From Spirosoma oryzicola (lineage in GTDB: Bacteria > Bacteroidota > Bacteroidia > Cytophagales > Spirosomataceae), in assembly GCF_021233055.1 (NCBI RefSeq), contig NZ_CP089538.1:911501-975500 (forward strand): a stretch of 64,000 nucleotides of DNA, in the 5' to 3' direction. The notes beneath the pieces were generated by a model. The model did no database searches. It was not told where the DNA came from and saw nothing but the letters and a program-made list of their open reading frames with translations. Position numbers and translations under genes: made by a program. Shown here one piece after another: positions 52,929 to 62,578 of the stretch (position 1 is the first letter of the stretch; every line of letters starts with the position of its first letter).

Positions 52929-54077
52929 TTACAGAACGCCCTTCGTACTCGGAAGGTTGTCAAGTTCTTTAATATCGCGTCCAACGGCCATTTTTATGGC
53001 TTTGGCAAACGCTTTAAAAATCGCTTCAATCTTATGATGCTCATTGTCACCTTCTACTTTGATGTTCAGGTTGCACAAGGCCGCATCGGAGAATGATTTA
53101 AAGAAGTGAAAGAACATTTCGGTTGGCATATCGCCGACTTTTTCGCGCCGGAATTCGGCCTCCCACACCAGCCAGGGCCTGCCCGAAAAGTCAATAGCTA
53201 CCTGAGCAAGTGCTTCATCCATAGGGAGTAAGAAACCGTAGCGGCTGATTCCCCGTTTGTCGCCCAGCGCACGTCGGTACGCTTCGCCCAGCGCGAGGGC
53301 CGTATCCTCGATGGTATGGTGTTCATCAATGTGCAGATCGCCTTTTACATGAATGGAAAGATCCGCCCCTGAATGCTTGGCTACCTGATCGAGCATGTGG
53401 TCGAAGAAGCCAAGACCCGTATGCATGTCGGCCTGACCCCGGCCATCAAGGTTTAGATCGACCCGAATCTGCGTTTCTTTTGTATTGCGTTCAACGGTAG
53501 CGACGCGGGCGGGCAAGCGCAAAAATTCGTAAATCTTATCCCAATCGTCGGTTGTGAAGGCAATCACCTGTTTCATTTCGTCGGTTAGGCCCGTAACATC
53601 GGCAGCTTGTACCGTGGCTAATCCGTTCGGCGGCAAAAACAGAATGGCTTTAGCCCCCAGATTAACGGCTAGTTGTACGTCGGTCAGGCGGTCGCCGATA
53701 ACGTAGCTGTTGGCAAGGTCGTATGCATCGCTTAAATACTGCGTGAGCATTCCGATACCGGGTTTGCGGGTAAGCGAGTTCTCGTGGGGAAAATGGCGGT
53801 CGATGTGTACCGCAGAGAACGAAATATTCTCGCTCGAGAACGTAGCCAGCATTTTGTTATGTGCCGGCCAGAACGTATCTTCCGGAAACGAACTGGTGCC
53901 GAGGCCATCCTGGTTAGTAACCATCACCAACTCATAGTCGGTCTCCTCGGCAATTTTACGCATCGCCGAAATCGCTTTAGGAATATAATCGAGTTTCGCT
54001 AGGGAATCGACCTGCTGATCGGGTTGAGGCTCAATAATAAGTGTACCGTCACGGTCAATGAATAATATTTTTCGCAT
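52929..54077 (-). CDS. hisB: Bifunctional histidinol-phosphatase/imidazoleglycerol-phosphate dehydratase
   Basis: A 382-residue fusion of two histidine-synthesis enzymes. The N-terminal HAD phosphatase has D8 and D10 in FIDRDGT and [12 protein letters not shown]. The C-terminal dehydratase (from about residue 190) has [20 protein letters not shown] and the metal-binding histidines of the family. The fused form is normal in gamma-proteobacteria and many Bacteroidota. No other his gene is in the window. Confidence 0.96.
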   Translation of the reverse strand: MRKILFIDRDGTLIIEPQPDQQVDSLAKLDYIPKAISAMRKIAEETDYELVMVTNQDGLGTSSFPEDTFWPAHNKMLATFSSENISFSAVHIDRHFPHENSLTRKPGIGMLTQYLSDAYDLANSYVIGDRLTDVQLAVNLGAKAILFLPPNGLATVQAADVTGLTDEMKQVIAFTTDDWDKIYEFLRLPARVATVERNTKETQIRVDLNLDGRGQADMHTGLGFFDHMLDQVAKHSGADLSIHVKGDLHIDEHHTIEDTALALGEAYRRALGDKRGISRYGFLLPMDEALAQVAIDFSGRPWLVWEAEFRREKVGDMPTEMFFHFFKSFSDAALCNLNIKVEGDNEHHKIEAIFKAFAKAIKMAVGRDIKELDNLPSTKGVL

Positions 54078-54096
54078 AAAAAGAATATCTGGCTGA

Positions 54097-54104
54097 CAAA
54101 GATA
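54097..54104 (-). promoter_or_regulatory. -7 element for hisB
   Basis: TATCTTTG on the minus strand, 20 bases upstream of the hisB ATG, matches TAnnTTTG. The implied leader would be very short. No good -33 seen. Confidence 0.4.
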
Positions 54105-54136
54105 CCTTACCGACCGTATTGTAAGCGAAAACCTAT

Positions 54137-54144
54137 TAATTTTG
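54137..54144 (+). promoter_or_regulatory. Possible -7 element for the NYN-pabB pair
   Basis: TAATTTTG matches TAnnTTTG, about 190 bases upstream of the NYN gene. A TTG lies only 15 bases before it, which is short for a -33 element. Confidence 0.3.
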
Positions 54145-54331
54145 CGGTGTCTTAGCGTTTTCGATACTCTTACAAAAAGGATTCTGTTACACCCTCTCTG
54201 GTTTTATACGTTTAAAGTCCTATCAGTTCGTAACTCGCTTTACTGGTAAAAAAGTAAGCTATCTATCCCATCATAGAAAACGATATTAATAAAAGTGCAT
54301 TTCGTACCATACATATACTGCAAGATAAACT

Positions 54332-55354
54332 ATGCCTACAACAGCATCCAGATTGACCCGTATTGGGGTTTTTTATGACGGAAACTATTTTTTACACGTA
54401 AGCAATTATTATAATTATTCTCACGAACGACGTAGTCGAATCAGTATATCCGGTTTACACGCATTTATACGCCGTCAGGTTGCCGAAGAAGAAGGGGTCA
54501 ATGAGCGTTTATGTCAGATTGTAGATGCGCATTATTTTAGAGGACGCCTGAATGCCCACGAAGCCAACCAGCGGGGGAATCAATTATTCTACGACCGTTT
54601 ATTCGACGACATTCTGATGTCGGAGGGGGTTGTTACGCATTATCTGCCCGTAAAAACCTACCAGGGGTATCGCCAGGAGAAAGGCATCGATGTCTGGCTG
54701 GCTCTCGAAGCCTTTGAATTGGCGCAGTACAAGAAGTTTGACGTAGTTGTGTTGATAACTTCCGACGGCGATTATGTGCCGCTGATCCGTAAGCTGAATA
54801 CGCTTGGCTCACGGATTATGGTGCTGAGTTGGGACTTTGAGTTCCTGAACGAGCAGGGCGAAAAGCAGGTAACCCGTACGTCGCAGGATCTGCTCGAAGA
54901 AGTATCCTATCCGGTAGCTATGCACGGCCTGATCGACGACCGGAGCCGTCGAAACGATATCGTTATCCAAAACTTGTTTGTCAAGCCGCAACAGCAGCAG
55001 GCCCGCCCGACATTCACGGCAGTAACCAGCAATAGTGGAAGCTACACCAATGGCTTCAGCGGTGGGATTCCCGAAGAAGGATACGACGATTATTTACAGT
55101 CCGATGAGCCTAATTATAACATCGCGGACGGCATAGACCCCGATCCGGAAGGTCGTAAAATCAGTACCATTCGTAGTTTAAAGACGGGTTACGGTTTCGT
55201 GAATTTTCCGCCCAACAACTTGTTCTTTCACTACACAAGCCTGATTGATACCGATTTCAACGAATTGCAGGTAGACGACGAAGTTGAGTTCACCGTTGGT
55301 CAGAACGCCGAAGGGAAAGATATCGCGGTTGACGTACGGCTATTACGCTCGTAA
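54332..55354 (+). CDS. NYN-domain (PIN-like) nuclease with C-terminal cold-shock domain
   Basis: A 340-residue protein. Residues 9-195 form a NYN/LabA-type PIN fold with the expected acidic residues D16, D120, D145 and D147 (VFYDGNYF; GIDVWLALEAFEL; TSDGDYVPL). A low-complexity linker (200-270) leads to a cold-shock domain at 275-338 with RNP-like motifs TGYGFVNF and LFFHY. NYN proteins are predicted RNases and the cold-shock domain would bind single-stranded nucleic acid. The pabB gene starts only 2 bases after its stop, so the two are coupled. Confidence 0.88.
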   Translation: MPTTASRLTRIGVFYDGNYFLHVSNYYNYSHERRSRISISGLHAFIRRQVAEEEGVNERLCQIVDAHYFRGRLNAHEANQRGNQLFYDRLFDDILMSEGVVTHYLPVKTYQGYRQEKGIDVWLALEAFELAQYKKFDVVVLITSDGDYVPLIRKLNTLGSRIMVLSWDFEFLNEQGEKQVTRTSQDLLEEVSYPVAMHGLIDDRSRRNDIVIQNLFVKPQQQQARPTFTAVTSNSGSYTNGFSGGIPEEGYDDYLQSDEPNYNIADGIDPDPEGRKISTIRSLKTGYGFVNFPPNNLFFHYTSLIDTDFNELQVDDEVEFTVGQNAEGKDIAVDVRLLRS

Positions 55355-55356
55355 GT

Positions 55357-56682
55357 ATGAACACAAAGCGCGTGGCCATTGATGATGCACTGGCGTTTCG
55401 GTGGAAAGCACTAGCGTGGGCTTTGGACCAGCAGGCGCACCAGCACGGCTTCGTGGCTTTTCTAAACAGTAATAAGATTGCTTATCCCAATGACCCGTTT
55501 CCCAATCGACTGTTTGTCGGGGCGAAACGGGTCGTTTCATTTTCAGATACGGACACGTTTCAGGAGTTGTACAAAGCGTACACGGAGCAGCCAGGATTTT
55601 TGGTTGGTTACTTAGGGTACGACCTGAAGAATGAGCTTGAAACGCTAGGCAGCCGTAATCCGAACCGACTGGGTCTGCCTAATGCTTATTTTGTCGAACC
55701 CGAGTGGGTCATTGATTTTGAAGAAGATGGCATAATCGTCTGGGGTGGCAATGATCCTGATTCGCTAATTGAAGCGATCAAGCTTACGGGTTTCCAAAAA
55801 GAGTACGCAGACAAGACAGCTCAACGCACCAGCAAGGGTGTCCAATGCCGTGTTTCGCCTGAAGAATACCAGGCGAATGTCCGTCGGATTCAGCAGCATA
55901 TTCGAGCTGGTGATGTGTATGAACTAAACTACTGCATCGAGTTTTTCGTCGAGCAGGTCCTACTTGATCCTTTAACTGTCTACCGAGCGTTGAATGAACG
56001 GTCGCCCATGCCGTTTTCAAGCCTACTCAAACTAGGCGATCAGTATAGCATCGGTGCTTCACCGGAGCGATTTTTAAAGAAGCAGGGACCAAAAATTCTG
56101 TCGCAGCCCATCAAAGGAACCATTCGGCGGGGGCGTAACGCGCAAGAAGACGTCATGCTGCGCGAGCAGTTGGTTCATTCCGAAAAAGAACGGGCCGAAA
56201 ACCTGATGATTGTCGATCTGGTGCGTAACGATCTGGCCCGTAGCGCTCAAACGGGTTCTGTACAGGTCGATGAACTCTTCGGTATTTATGGCTTTCAGCA
56301 GGTCTATCAGATGATCTCCACCGTTTCGGCAACCTTACGCGATACAGTTACCTGGGCCGATGCTATTCGCCACGCTTTCCCGATGGGTAGTATGACGGGT
56401 GCACCCAAAATTCGGTCGATGGAACTGATCGACAAGTTGGAAGTCAGTCGGCGGGGGCTCTACTCGGGGGCCATTGGGTTCATCACGCCTGAGGGTGATT
56501 TTGATTTCAGCGTTGTCATTCGAACGCTGTTGTATGATGCCCAGCGTCAGTACGCATCTTTTTCGGTAGGAAGCGCAATAACCTACGATGCGATCCCTGA
56601 ACAGGAATGGGAGGAATGCCTGCTAAAAGCACGAGCCATTCGAGAAGTAGTCGAGAGCTATCTGCACGCCAAGCGCACTTAG
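55357..56682 (+). CDS. pabB: Aminodeoxychorismate synthase component I
   Basis: The 441-residue protein is a chorismate-binding enzyme. The catalytic core has YSIGASPERFL, QPIKGTIRRGRN, ENLMIVDLVRNDL, MGSMTGAPKIRSMELID and the final YSGAIGFITPEGDFDFSV. It makes the pABA precursor for folate, with an amidotransferase partner not seen here. Anthranilate synthase is the alternative, but the trpE-specific features and trpG neighbour are absent. Two bases separate it from the NYN gene. Confidence 0.87.
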   Translation: MNTKRVAIDDALAFRWKALAWALDQQAHQHGFVAFLNSNKIAYPNDPFPNRLFVGAKRVVSFSDTDTFQELYKAYTEQPGFLVGYLGYDLKNELETLGSRNPNRLGLPNAYFVEPEWVIDFEEDGIIVWGGNDPDSLIEAIKLTGFQKEYADKTAQRTSKGVQCRVSPEEYQANVRRIQQHIRAGDVYELNYCIEFFVEQVLLDPLTVYRALNERSPMPFSSLLKLGDQYSIGASPERFLKKQGPKILSQPIKGTIRRGRNAQEDVMLREQLVHSEKERAENLMIVDLVRNDLARSAQTGSVQVDELFGIYGFQQVYQMISTVSATLRDTVTWADAIRHAFPMGSMTGAPKIRSMELIDKLEVSRRGLYSGAIGFITPEGDFDFSVVIRTLLYDAQRQYASFSVGSAITYDAIPEQEWEECLLKARAIREVVESYLHAKRT

Positions 56683-56853
56683 TCAAGCAGCTACCGTTTA
56701 AAATATTATTGCCTTTTCCGTGTGGAATCCACCCAAATTTCGCTCCTTCTTCTATGAGCAAAGTGCCGTTTTTTAACAAAATGCGCTTGTTGTAAGTCCG
56801 GTATACCGCTTACTAAATACGCTACTATAAAAATAGTTAAAAAACGTTAACCG

Positions 56854-56885
56854 TATAACCGGCCATTCGAAGCCGGTTATATTTG
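56854..56885 (+). promoter_or_regulatory. Operator-like palindrome overlapping the promoter of the outer-membrane barrel gene
   Basis: Perfect 10-base arms TATAACCGGC (56854-56863) and GCCGGTTATA (56872-56881) are separated by 8 bases. The right arm overlaps a TATATTTG element (56878-56885) of the TAnnTTTG type, 37 bases upstream of the ATG. A repressor bound here would block transcription of the barrel-GLPGLI pair. Confidence 0.55.
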
Positions 56886-56922
56886 CCCGTAATACACCCG
56901 TTCAACCTTTACCTATTCCCTA

Positions 56923-59781
56923 ATGAAAAACCTTTTCGTCATGGCCGTGCTATGGCTATTTGCGGCCGTTGTCTACGCCCAAAACCCGGCAGCACCGTCG
57001 CGCTTTACGTTACAGGGGCAAGCCGTTGATACCGCTGCCGCTCCGCTACCTTCGTCAACAGTCATGTTGCTAAGCCCCAAAGATTCGTCGCTTGTTAATT
57101 TTACCCGAACCGACGAAAAAGGGGCTTTCTCATTCAAGAATGTTAAATCGGGGACGTACGTGCTGAAAATTTCGTTCGTCGGCTTTATCCCCTACAATCA
57201 GGTGATTAAGTCAGGCAGTGAATCGGTTGTCAACCTGGGCGCGCTAAAGCTGAAACCGATCACGAAAGAGCTATTCGAAGTAGTCGTCAGAACGGCCAAG
57301 GCTCCACTCACAATCAAAGGGGACACGATTGAGTATAATGCCAGTTCGTTTAAAGTGCCCCCCGGTTCGACCGTCGAAGATTTGCTGCGTAAACTGCCGG
57401 GCGTGCAGATCGATCAGGATGGCAATATTCGGGCGCAGGGGGAGGAAGTAAAAAAGGTGACGGTTGATGGGAAAAGTTTCTTTGGCAATGACCCGAAGCT
57501 GGCTACCAAGAACTTACAAGCCGAATCCATCTCGAAAGTTCAGGTGTTCAACGATAAAACCGAACAGTCCAAACTGACGGGCGTACAAGACGGTAAAAAG
57601 GAAAAAACCGTAAATCTGGAACTGAAAGAACAGTTCAAAAAAGGAGGGTTCGGAAAGTTGACCGCTGGTGGCGGACCGGCATCCAACGATGTATCGGCGC
57701 GCGGGGAAATCAAAGGCAATTACAACAAGTTTGATTCGAAGCGGCAGTTTTCGGTTATCGGACTCGCCAACAATACGAATCAGGACGGTTTATCTTTCAA
57801 CGATTATCAGGACTTTCGGGGTAGCAATTCGTTCAACTGGAACGACAATGCCGACTTTGGATTCGGAGGAAGTGGCCGGTCTATTTACTTTGGCAATGAC
57901 GATGAAACGCTCGGAATACCCGTCGGCGGGGGCGATGGTCGGGGTTTTTCAAACAATGTGGCGGGGGGCGTCAACTACAACTACGACACAAAAAAGACCA
58001 AGCTCAGTACCAGTTATTACTACAATCAGAGTCGAATTGAGCTGGATGCGGAGCGCAACCGGAGAAACCTTCTGGAAGCTAGCTCGTACCGGACCGAAGA
58101 GAACAGCAACCAGATCAACTTCAATGGCAATCATCGGGTAAGCCTGCGTTACGAACAGATGCTCGATTCGACTAATACGCTGGTTGTGTTGAGCAATGCT
58201 CGTCTAAACAACGGAAACACGAATCTGCTGACGTTTCAGGATCTGTACCGGAGCGCCGGAGCCAACGGTGGAGAAGCGCTTTCGACGCGCAACCGAACCA
58301 AGAACTTCAGTACAGCGCGGCAGTTTGGTATGGCGAATACAGCGCTTTACCGCTTGAAATTTAAGAAAATGGGGCGTTCGTTTGCCGCCAGTGCTACGTA
58401 TCAGATCAATACGAACGATGCGACGCTTGATCTCGATGCGCGCAACGAGTTCTTACAGGCAACGAGCGTAAACGACATGTTGCGGGTGATTCGGCAGGAC
58501 CAGAATACCAATAGCCTGCGTAACGAGTATAAGGTTAGCTTGCAGTACGTAGAGCCGTTTGCCAAAAAGTTTTTCTGGGAGACGTTTTACAATTTCAGCC
58601 TCCGGTACGATGAAGTTGATCGCAACGTATTGAACGTAGGTGATGCCGGTATGAGTCGCAATGACTCGCTGAGCCGCTATTACAAAAATAATTACCTCTA
58701 CAACCGGCTTGGCTCCAGCATCCGCTATTCGTTCAAAGGAATGAACGTATCGGCCGGTTTGGCTGGTCAGCAATTTACACTCGACGGGGAGTACGCGCCG
58801 GATCAGACATCGACTCAATTTAACCGGATCAATCGAACCTTTACCACCTTGGTGCCGAATCTGTCGCTCAACTATGACATGAAGAAAAATCGGTACCTCT
58901 ACGGTGGTTATGGGCTCAACGTCCGTATTCCTTCGTCGCGCGATCTGCAACCGATTATCAACAACAGCAATCCTTTGTTTATCAACGAAGGAAACCCTGA
59001 CTTGCTGCCTCAGCTGGAACATAACCTGAACGCAGGATTTTATTACTTTAACCCCGGAAACTTTACCAACGTAAACGTCAACCTCTACGGATCGTATTTC
59101 GAAAATCAGATTGTCTACAGCCAAACGGTAGATCCACAGACGCTGATTACGAGAACGCGGCCCGAAAACCTCACTGGTGGCCGTAGCATTGGTTCGTACC
59201 TAAATTTTGGCTTCCCCCTCAAGAAAACCAAAGCGACGCTGAACCTCAACACACAACTAAACTTCGGGAAGAATCTGACGAGAATCAACCAGGTGTTGAA
59301 CGAGACAAATAATCAGAATTACAACATCGGTACGCGGCTGGACCTGACGCCCACCGAATGGCTAACCTTTTACGCGAACGCCAATTGGGGGATCATCGAT
59401 ACGCGCTACTCGATCAACACAGCGCAGAACCAGATTATTATCAATAACAACTACCGGGGCGACTTAAACCTGAAGCTGCCCGCTGATTTTTACGTGAACA
59501 CATCGCTGAACTACCGGACTTACAGAAACGACCGATTGGATTTCCATCAGCAAATCCCCATCTGGAATGCGTCTGTGTACAAAATCATGGGTAAGGCTAA
59601 GAAAGCAGAAGTGCGTTTGACGGCTGTCGATATGCTGAACCGAAACGTAGTGGTGTCGCAGTACGCGGGGCAAAACTATGTGCAGGATGAACGGATTGCG
59701 ACGCTGGCCCGGTATTTTATGCTCAGCTTTACTTACAACATGCGTGGCGTTCAGGCAAAGATGCGCCGGGATGGATATTAA
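56923..59781 (+). CDS. Outer-membrane beta-barrel protein with carboxypeptidase-like domain
   Basis: A 952-residue TonB-dependent-receptor-like protein. A signal peptide is followed by a carboxypeptidase-regulatory domain (residues about 28-105), a plug-like domain (LRKLPGVQIDQDGNIRAQGEEVKKVTVDGKSFFGNDP) and a large barrel with many aromatic Asn/Tyr strands. It belongs to the barrel proteins paired with GLPGLI genes, and indeed a GLPGLI gene follows. The exported or imported ligand is unknown. No N-terminal signalling domain is seen. Confidence 0.9.
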   Translation: MKNLFVMAVLWLFAAVVYAQNPAAPSRFTLQGQAVDTAAAPLPSSTVMLLSPKDSSLVNFTRTDEKGAFSFKNVKSGTYVLKISFVGFIPYNQVIKSGSESVVNLGALKLKPITKELFEVVVRTAKAPLTIKGDTIEYNASSFKVPPGSTVEDLLRKLPGVQIDQDGNIRAQGEEVKKVTVDGKSFFGNDPKLATKNLQAESISKVQVFNDKTEQSKLTGVQDGKKEKTVNLELKEQFKKGGFGKLTAGGGPASNDVSARGEIKGNYNKFDSKRQFSVIGLANNTNQDGLSFNDYQDFRGSNSFNWNDNADFGFGGSGRSIYFGNDDETLGIPVGGGDGRGFSNNVAGGVNYNYDTKKTKLSTSYYYNQSRIELDAERNRRNLLEASSYRTEENSNQINFNGNHRVSLRYEQMLDSTNTLVVLSNARLNNGNTNLLTFQDLYRSAGANGGEALSTRNRTKNFSTARQFGMANTALYRLKFKKMGRSFAASATYQINTNDATLDLDARNEFLQATSVNDMLRVIRQDQNTNSLRNEYKVSLQYVEPFAKKFFWETFYNFSLRYDEVDRNVLNVGDAGMSRNDSLSRYYKNNYLYNRLGSSIRYSFKGMNVSAGLAGQQFTLDGEYAPDQTSTQFNRINRTFTTLVPNLSLNYDMKKNRYLYGGYGLNVRIPSSRDLQPIINNSNPLFINEGNPDLLPQLEHNLNAGFYYFNPGNFTNVNVNLYGSYFENQIVYSQTVDPQTLITRTRPENLTGGRSIGSYLNFGFPLKKTKATLNLNTQLNFGKNLTRINQVLNETNNQNYNIGTRLDLTPTEWLTFYANANWGIIDTRYSINTAQNQIIINNNYRGDLNLKLPADFYVNTSLNYRTYRNDRLDFHQQIPIWNASVYKIMGKAKKAEVRLTAVDMLNRNVVVSQYAGQNYVQDERIATLARYFMLSFTYNMRGVQAKMRRDGY

Positions 59782-59823
59782 CGACTACGAACCCTGAAGC
59801 CATAAACCCAAACCGAAATAATT

Positions 59824-60567
59824 ATGAACCGCCTTCTTGTTTTACTTTTTGCTATACTGGCTACGGTAACAGCCCAGGCCCAGAAAACCGAGGGTATCGC
59901 GACGTACGAACGAAAAACGTACTGGACTAAACTCATCAATCGCATGTCGTTTTTGAGTCAGGAAGAGAAGGATCGGGCCGCTCAAACCTGGAAAAACGAT
60001 GATGAATCCAAAGAAAAAATGAAGCTGGCGTTTAACGCCAACGAAAGCATCTACACATACAGCAGTGATGAGCCTTCCGAGAGCGGTTACTCATGGCGCA
60101 GATCGGAGTTCTTACTGTATCGAAACTTCGAGAAAGACAAGAAAACCGACATCATCGAAATGCTTGGTAAAACGTACGTTATCGACGATTCGCTGCACAC
60201 CCCAACCTGGAAAATTGGTAACCAGATCAAAGAAGTCGCTGGTTATATCTGCATGAAAGCCGAAGCCGAAGACCCTATCAAAAAGCAGAAAATTGTAGCC
60301 TGGTTCGCGCAGGATATTCCGGTTCCGGCAGGCCCCGAGCGCTACACGGGGCTACCGGGCCTGATTCTGGAACTGAATGTGAACGATGGCGATGTTGTTG
60401 TCGAAGCAACGAACGTCAACTTCAAAACGTTGACGCCCGAAGACTTGAAACTCCCAAAAACAAAAGGCAAAAAGATAACTGACGCTCAGTACGATACCAT
60501 AATCCGCCAGCATATTGCCGAAAGCATGACCGCTCATCGTAATCCGTACTGGACAATCCGGTATTAA
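59824..60567 (+). CDS. GLPGLI-family secreted protein
   Basis: A 247-residue protein with a signal peptide (MNRLLVLLFAILATVTAQAQ). The family motif appears as RYTGLPGLILELN. GLPGLI proteins are of unknown function, very common in Bacteroidota, and nearly always follow an outer-membrane barrel gene, as here (42-base gap). The stop codon overlaps the stop of the GNAT gene on the other strand in TTAA. Confidence 0.9.
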   Translation: MNRLLVLLFAILATVTAQAQKTEGIATYERKTYWTKLINRMSFLSQEEKDRAAQTWKNDDESKEKMKLAFNANESIYTYSSDEPSESGYSWRRSEFLLYRNFEKDKKTDIIEMLGKTYVIDDSLHTPTWKIGNQIKEVAGYICMKAEAEDPIKKQKIVAWFAQDIPVPAGPERYTGLPGLILELNVNDGDVVVEATNVNFKTLTPEDLKLPKTKGKKITDAQYDTIIRQHIAESMTAHRNPYWTIRY

Positions 60568-61175
60568 CAAAGACCGTCAACCCGTGGATTGGATGCCGTT
60601 GCCGGGTCATATAACATACCGGTGCAGAGGCAATATTTTCGATCCGTTCTGGCCAGAATATCGCAGTTTTGACAGGATGAACACTGATTCCAGAAGCGTT
60701 CATCCTGTGGTAATTCGCTGAAGGCAACGGGGCGAAAACCTAGTTGACTGTTAAGATTCATCACCGCCTGACCCGTTGTAATGCTGAATAGTTTCGCGTT
60801 TGGAAAAAGGCAGCGGCTTAAGTCAAACAAGGCTCGCTTGGTGTGCTGCGCAACACCGTGTCGGCGAAAATCTGGTGCCACGATCAGACCGGAATGCGAA
60901 ATGTATTGACCATTTTCCCAAACGTCCAGATAAGCAAATCCAGCCCACTGGCCGTCTGGCAGCAGGGCGATGATGGCTCTACCATCCTGTATTTTCTGGC
61001 GCAAATAAGCCGGAGAGCGCCCGGCAATACCCGTTCCTCGGGCGTGGGCGCTCTCGGCTATTGTACGACAGATCGATTCTACGTGAATCAGGTGGGCATC
61101 CGATGCAACTACAACCGTTAAGCCACTGGCCACCGTTGCGTTTTCGTTGATTCGGCTATCTGAAAAGGCTATCAT
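60564..61175 (-). CDS. GNAT acetyltransferase with C-terminal cysteine cluster, paralog
   Basis: A 203-residue paralog of the protein at 23854-24570. It keeps the same GNAT core (SGLIVAPDFRRHGVAQHTKRALF; QAVMNLNSQLGF) and the same cysteine cluster CSSCQNCDILARTDRKYCLC (C165, C168, C171, C182, C184), with one more cysteine. It ends in YDP then a short tail and lacks the basic extension of the other copy. The gene starts within the stop of a small helical protein gene (ATGA, 61172-61175), so the two are translationally coupled. Confidence 0.78.
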   Translation of the reverse strand: MIAFSDSRINENATVASGLTVVVASDAHLIHVESICRTIAESAHARGTGIAGRSPAYLRQKIQDGRAIIALLPDGQWAGFAYLDVWENGQYISHSGLIVAPDFRRHGVAQHTKRALFDLSRCLFPNAKLFSITTGQAVMNLNSQLGFRPVAFSELPQDERFWNQCSSCQNCDILARTDRKYCLCTGMLYDPATASNPRVDGLC

Positions 61176-61540
61176 GGAATACAGGCATTTAGTTGGCGAT
61201 GGTATTCGGTGCGTAGACTGCGTGGCAACAGGTAGTGAATCACTTCCGAGCGGTCGTCCCGTTTATCCATCAGCATAGCCAGTCGGTAGATGAAAACCGT
61301 ACAGACTGCGTTGCTTACTTGTTTGTCGCCATCTTTCAAGAGTTCTTCAGCGGCCAGCAAACAGCGTTTTACGGCTCTGAACTTATTCTGGTGGGCCAAG
61401 ACGGAAGTGACTTCGCAAAGTTTATGCAGTGTTGTATAGATACTGGTTTCGCGCGGTAAGCACATAAATTCTCGCCGGGCTTCTGGTATCCGATTGATCA
61501 GTAGGTTGAGCAAATCGGCTTTACTAATCACATCATTCAT
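61172..61540 (-). CDS. Small helical protein of unknown function, coupled to a GNAT
   Basis: A 122-residue helical protein with no clear family. The pattern EVTSVLAHQNKFRAVKRCLLAAEELLKDGDKQVSNAVCTVFIYRLAML recalls small proteins of the DUF7674 type, but I cannot confirm this. It has no signal peptide or membrane helix. Its stop overlaps the start of the cysteine-cluster GNAT by 4 bases, a strong sign of joint function or regulation. Confidence 0.7.
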   Translation of the reverse strand: MNDVISKADLLNLLINRIPEARREFMCLPRETSIYTTLHKLCEVTSVLAHQNKFRAVKRCLLAAEELLKDGDKQVSNAVCTVFIYRLAMLMDKRDDRSEVIHYLLPRSLRTEYHRQLNACIP

Positions 61541-61834
61541 AGCGATGATTATTGACGTTCTTTCCGACTAATTAGCAATTTCGTGCCACATTATTTAGGC
61601 TTAAGAGCACCGTTGATAATCAACCAATTACTGGGAAAGCGAACTTAGGATGCTAATAATAGTGCGTCATTCTGATAAAATGGCTTATCATAATAGAAGG
61701 GTATGTCCTCCAAAATAGCTAAATAGGATTGGATAGGGGATGGGAGGAGTATGGCTTTCGCTAGCCGGATGCCAACAGAGCTCGTGAACCAACGTTTTAT
61801 GTATCTTGGAGCTGTGCCAATTTGCTAGTAAGGA

Positions 61835-62542
61835 ATGAAAATTAAGCTTAGAACTACTGCCGTTTTTTTTATCATTGGTGCTGCGGTACCCTACCTTCTT
61901 TTGGCTTTTGGGGGGCGGCTAATTGGTCCTTTTCTCTTTGCCTTTCTATTGCTTCTGTCGCTCATCCTATTGATTCTTTCGGCGATCAGACTTACCATTA
62001 CAGAAACGGGTAATCCCCATAGATTCTACTATCTACCGATAGCGATAGGTGCTATCGTGTTGTTTTGGTACAGCCGTGGCTTGCTGGCTCACATAAGTGA
62101 TTTTATTTATTTTAAGCTTAACGAGAGTGCGCTGAATAAGATGGTCAGCGACATAAAAAGCTATGGGAAAATCGAAAAGATGTCAGATGGACAGCGATCC
62201 TGGAAGATCCTTAACGGTACGGCTTATGAGTTCAATAGCAAAGACACCGTCCGCGAATTCGAAACGTCTCCCAAAAAATACCTGCTCAACGAAGCATTGG
62301 CTCGGGAAGGCGTTGATCGACAGCATTTTGAAGCCATTCGGCAAGGTTTGATTGAAACGGAGTACATGAGTTTTGCCATTTTGCCAGATGGAACCATCTC
62401 GTTTACAGAGGATGGGCTGATTGACAACTGTTACGGTATAGCCTATTCAGAAACCGGAACGATGCCTACCTACAACGATTGTGGCGAACTGATCCGATGG
62501 GCCAAGATCAGTGGCCATTGGTACGCCTGGGGCACAACCTGA
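61835..62542 (+). CDS. Membrane protein of unknown function
   Basis: A 235-residue protein with three hydrophobic helices in the first 90 residues (FFIIGAAVPYLLLAFGG; PFLFAFLLLLSLILLIL; FYYLPIAIGAIVLFWYS) and a soluble C-terminal half that begins with an amphipathic region and contains ILPDGTISFTEDGLIDNCYG. No family is recognised. It is followed by a strong terminator. Confidence 0.75.
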   Translation: MKIKLRTTAVFFIIGAAVPYLLLAFGGRLIGPFLFAFLLLLSLILLILSAIRLTITETGNPHRFYYLPIAIGAIVLFWYSRGLLAHISDFIYFKLNESALNKMVSDIKSYGKIEKMSDGQRSWKILNGTAYEFNSKDTVREFETSPKKYLLNEALAREGVDRQHFEAIRQGLIETEYMSFAILPDGTISFTEDGLIDNCYGIAYSETGTMPTYNDCGELIRWAKISGHWYAWGTT

Positions 62543-62548
62543 AAAAGA

Positions 62549-62575
62549 GTAAGGCGGCTTTCAAAGCCGCCTTAC
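62549..62575. terminator. Terminator between the membrane protein and phosphotransferase genes
   Basis: Perfect 12-base arms GTAAGGCGGCTT (62549-62560) and AAGCCGCCTTAC (62564-62575) with a 3-base loop, and an A/T run on the minus-strand exit side. It serves convergent genes and lies 3 bases from the phosphotransferase stop. Confidence 0.9.
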
Positions 62576-62578
62576 TGA

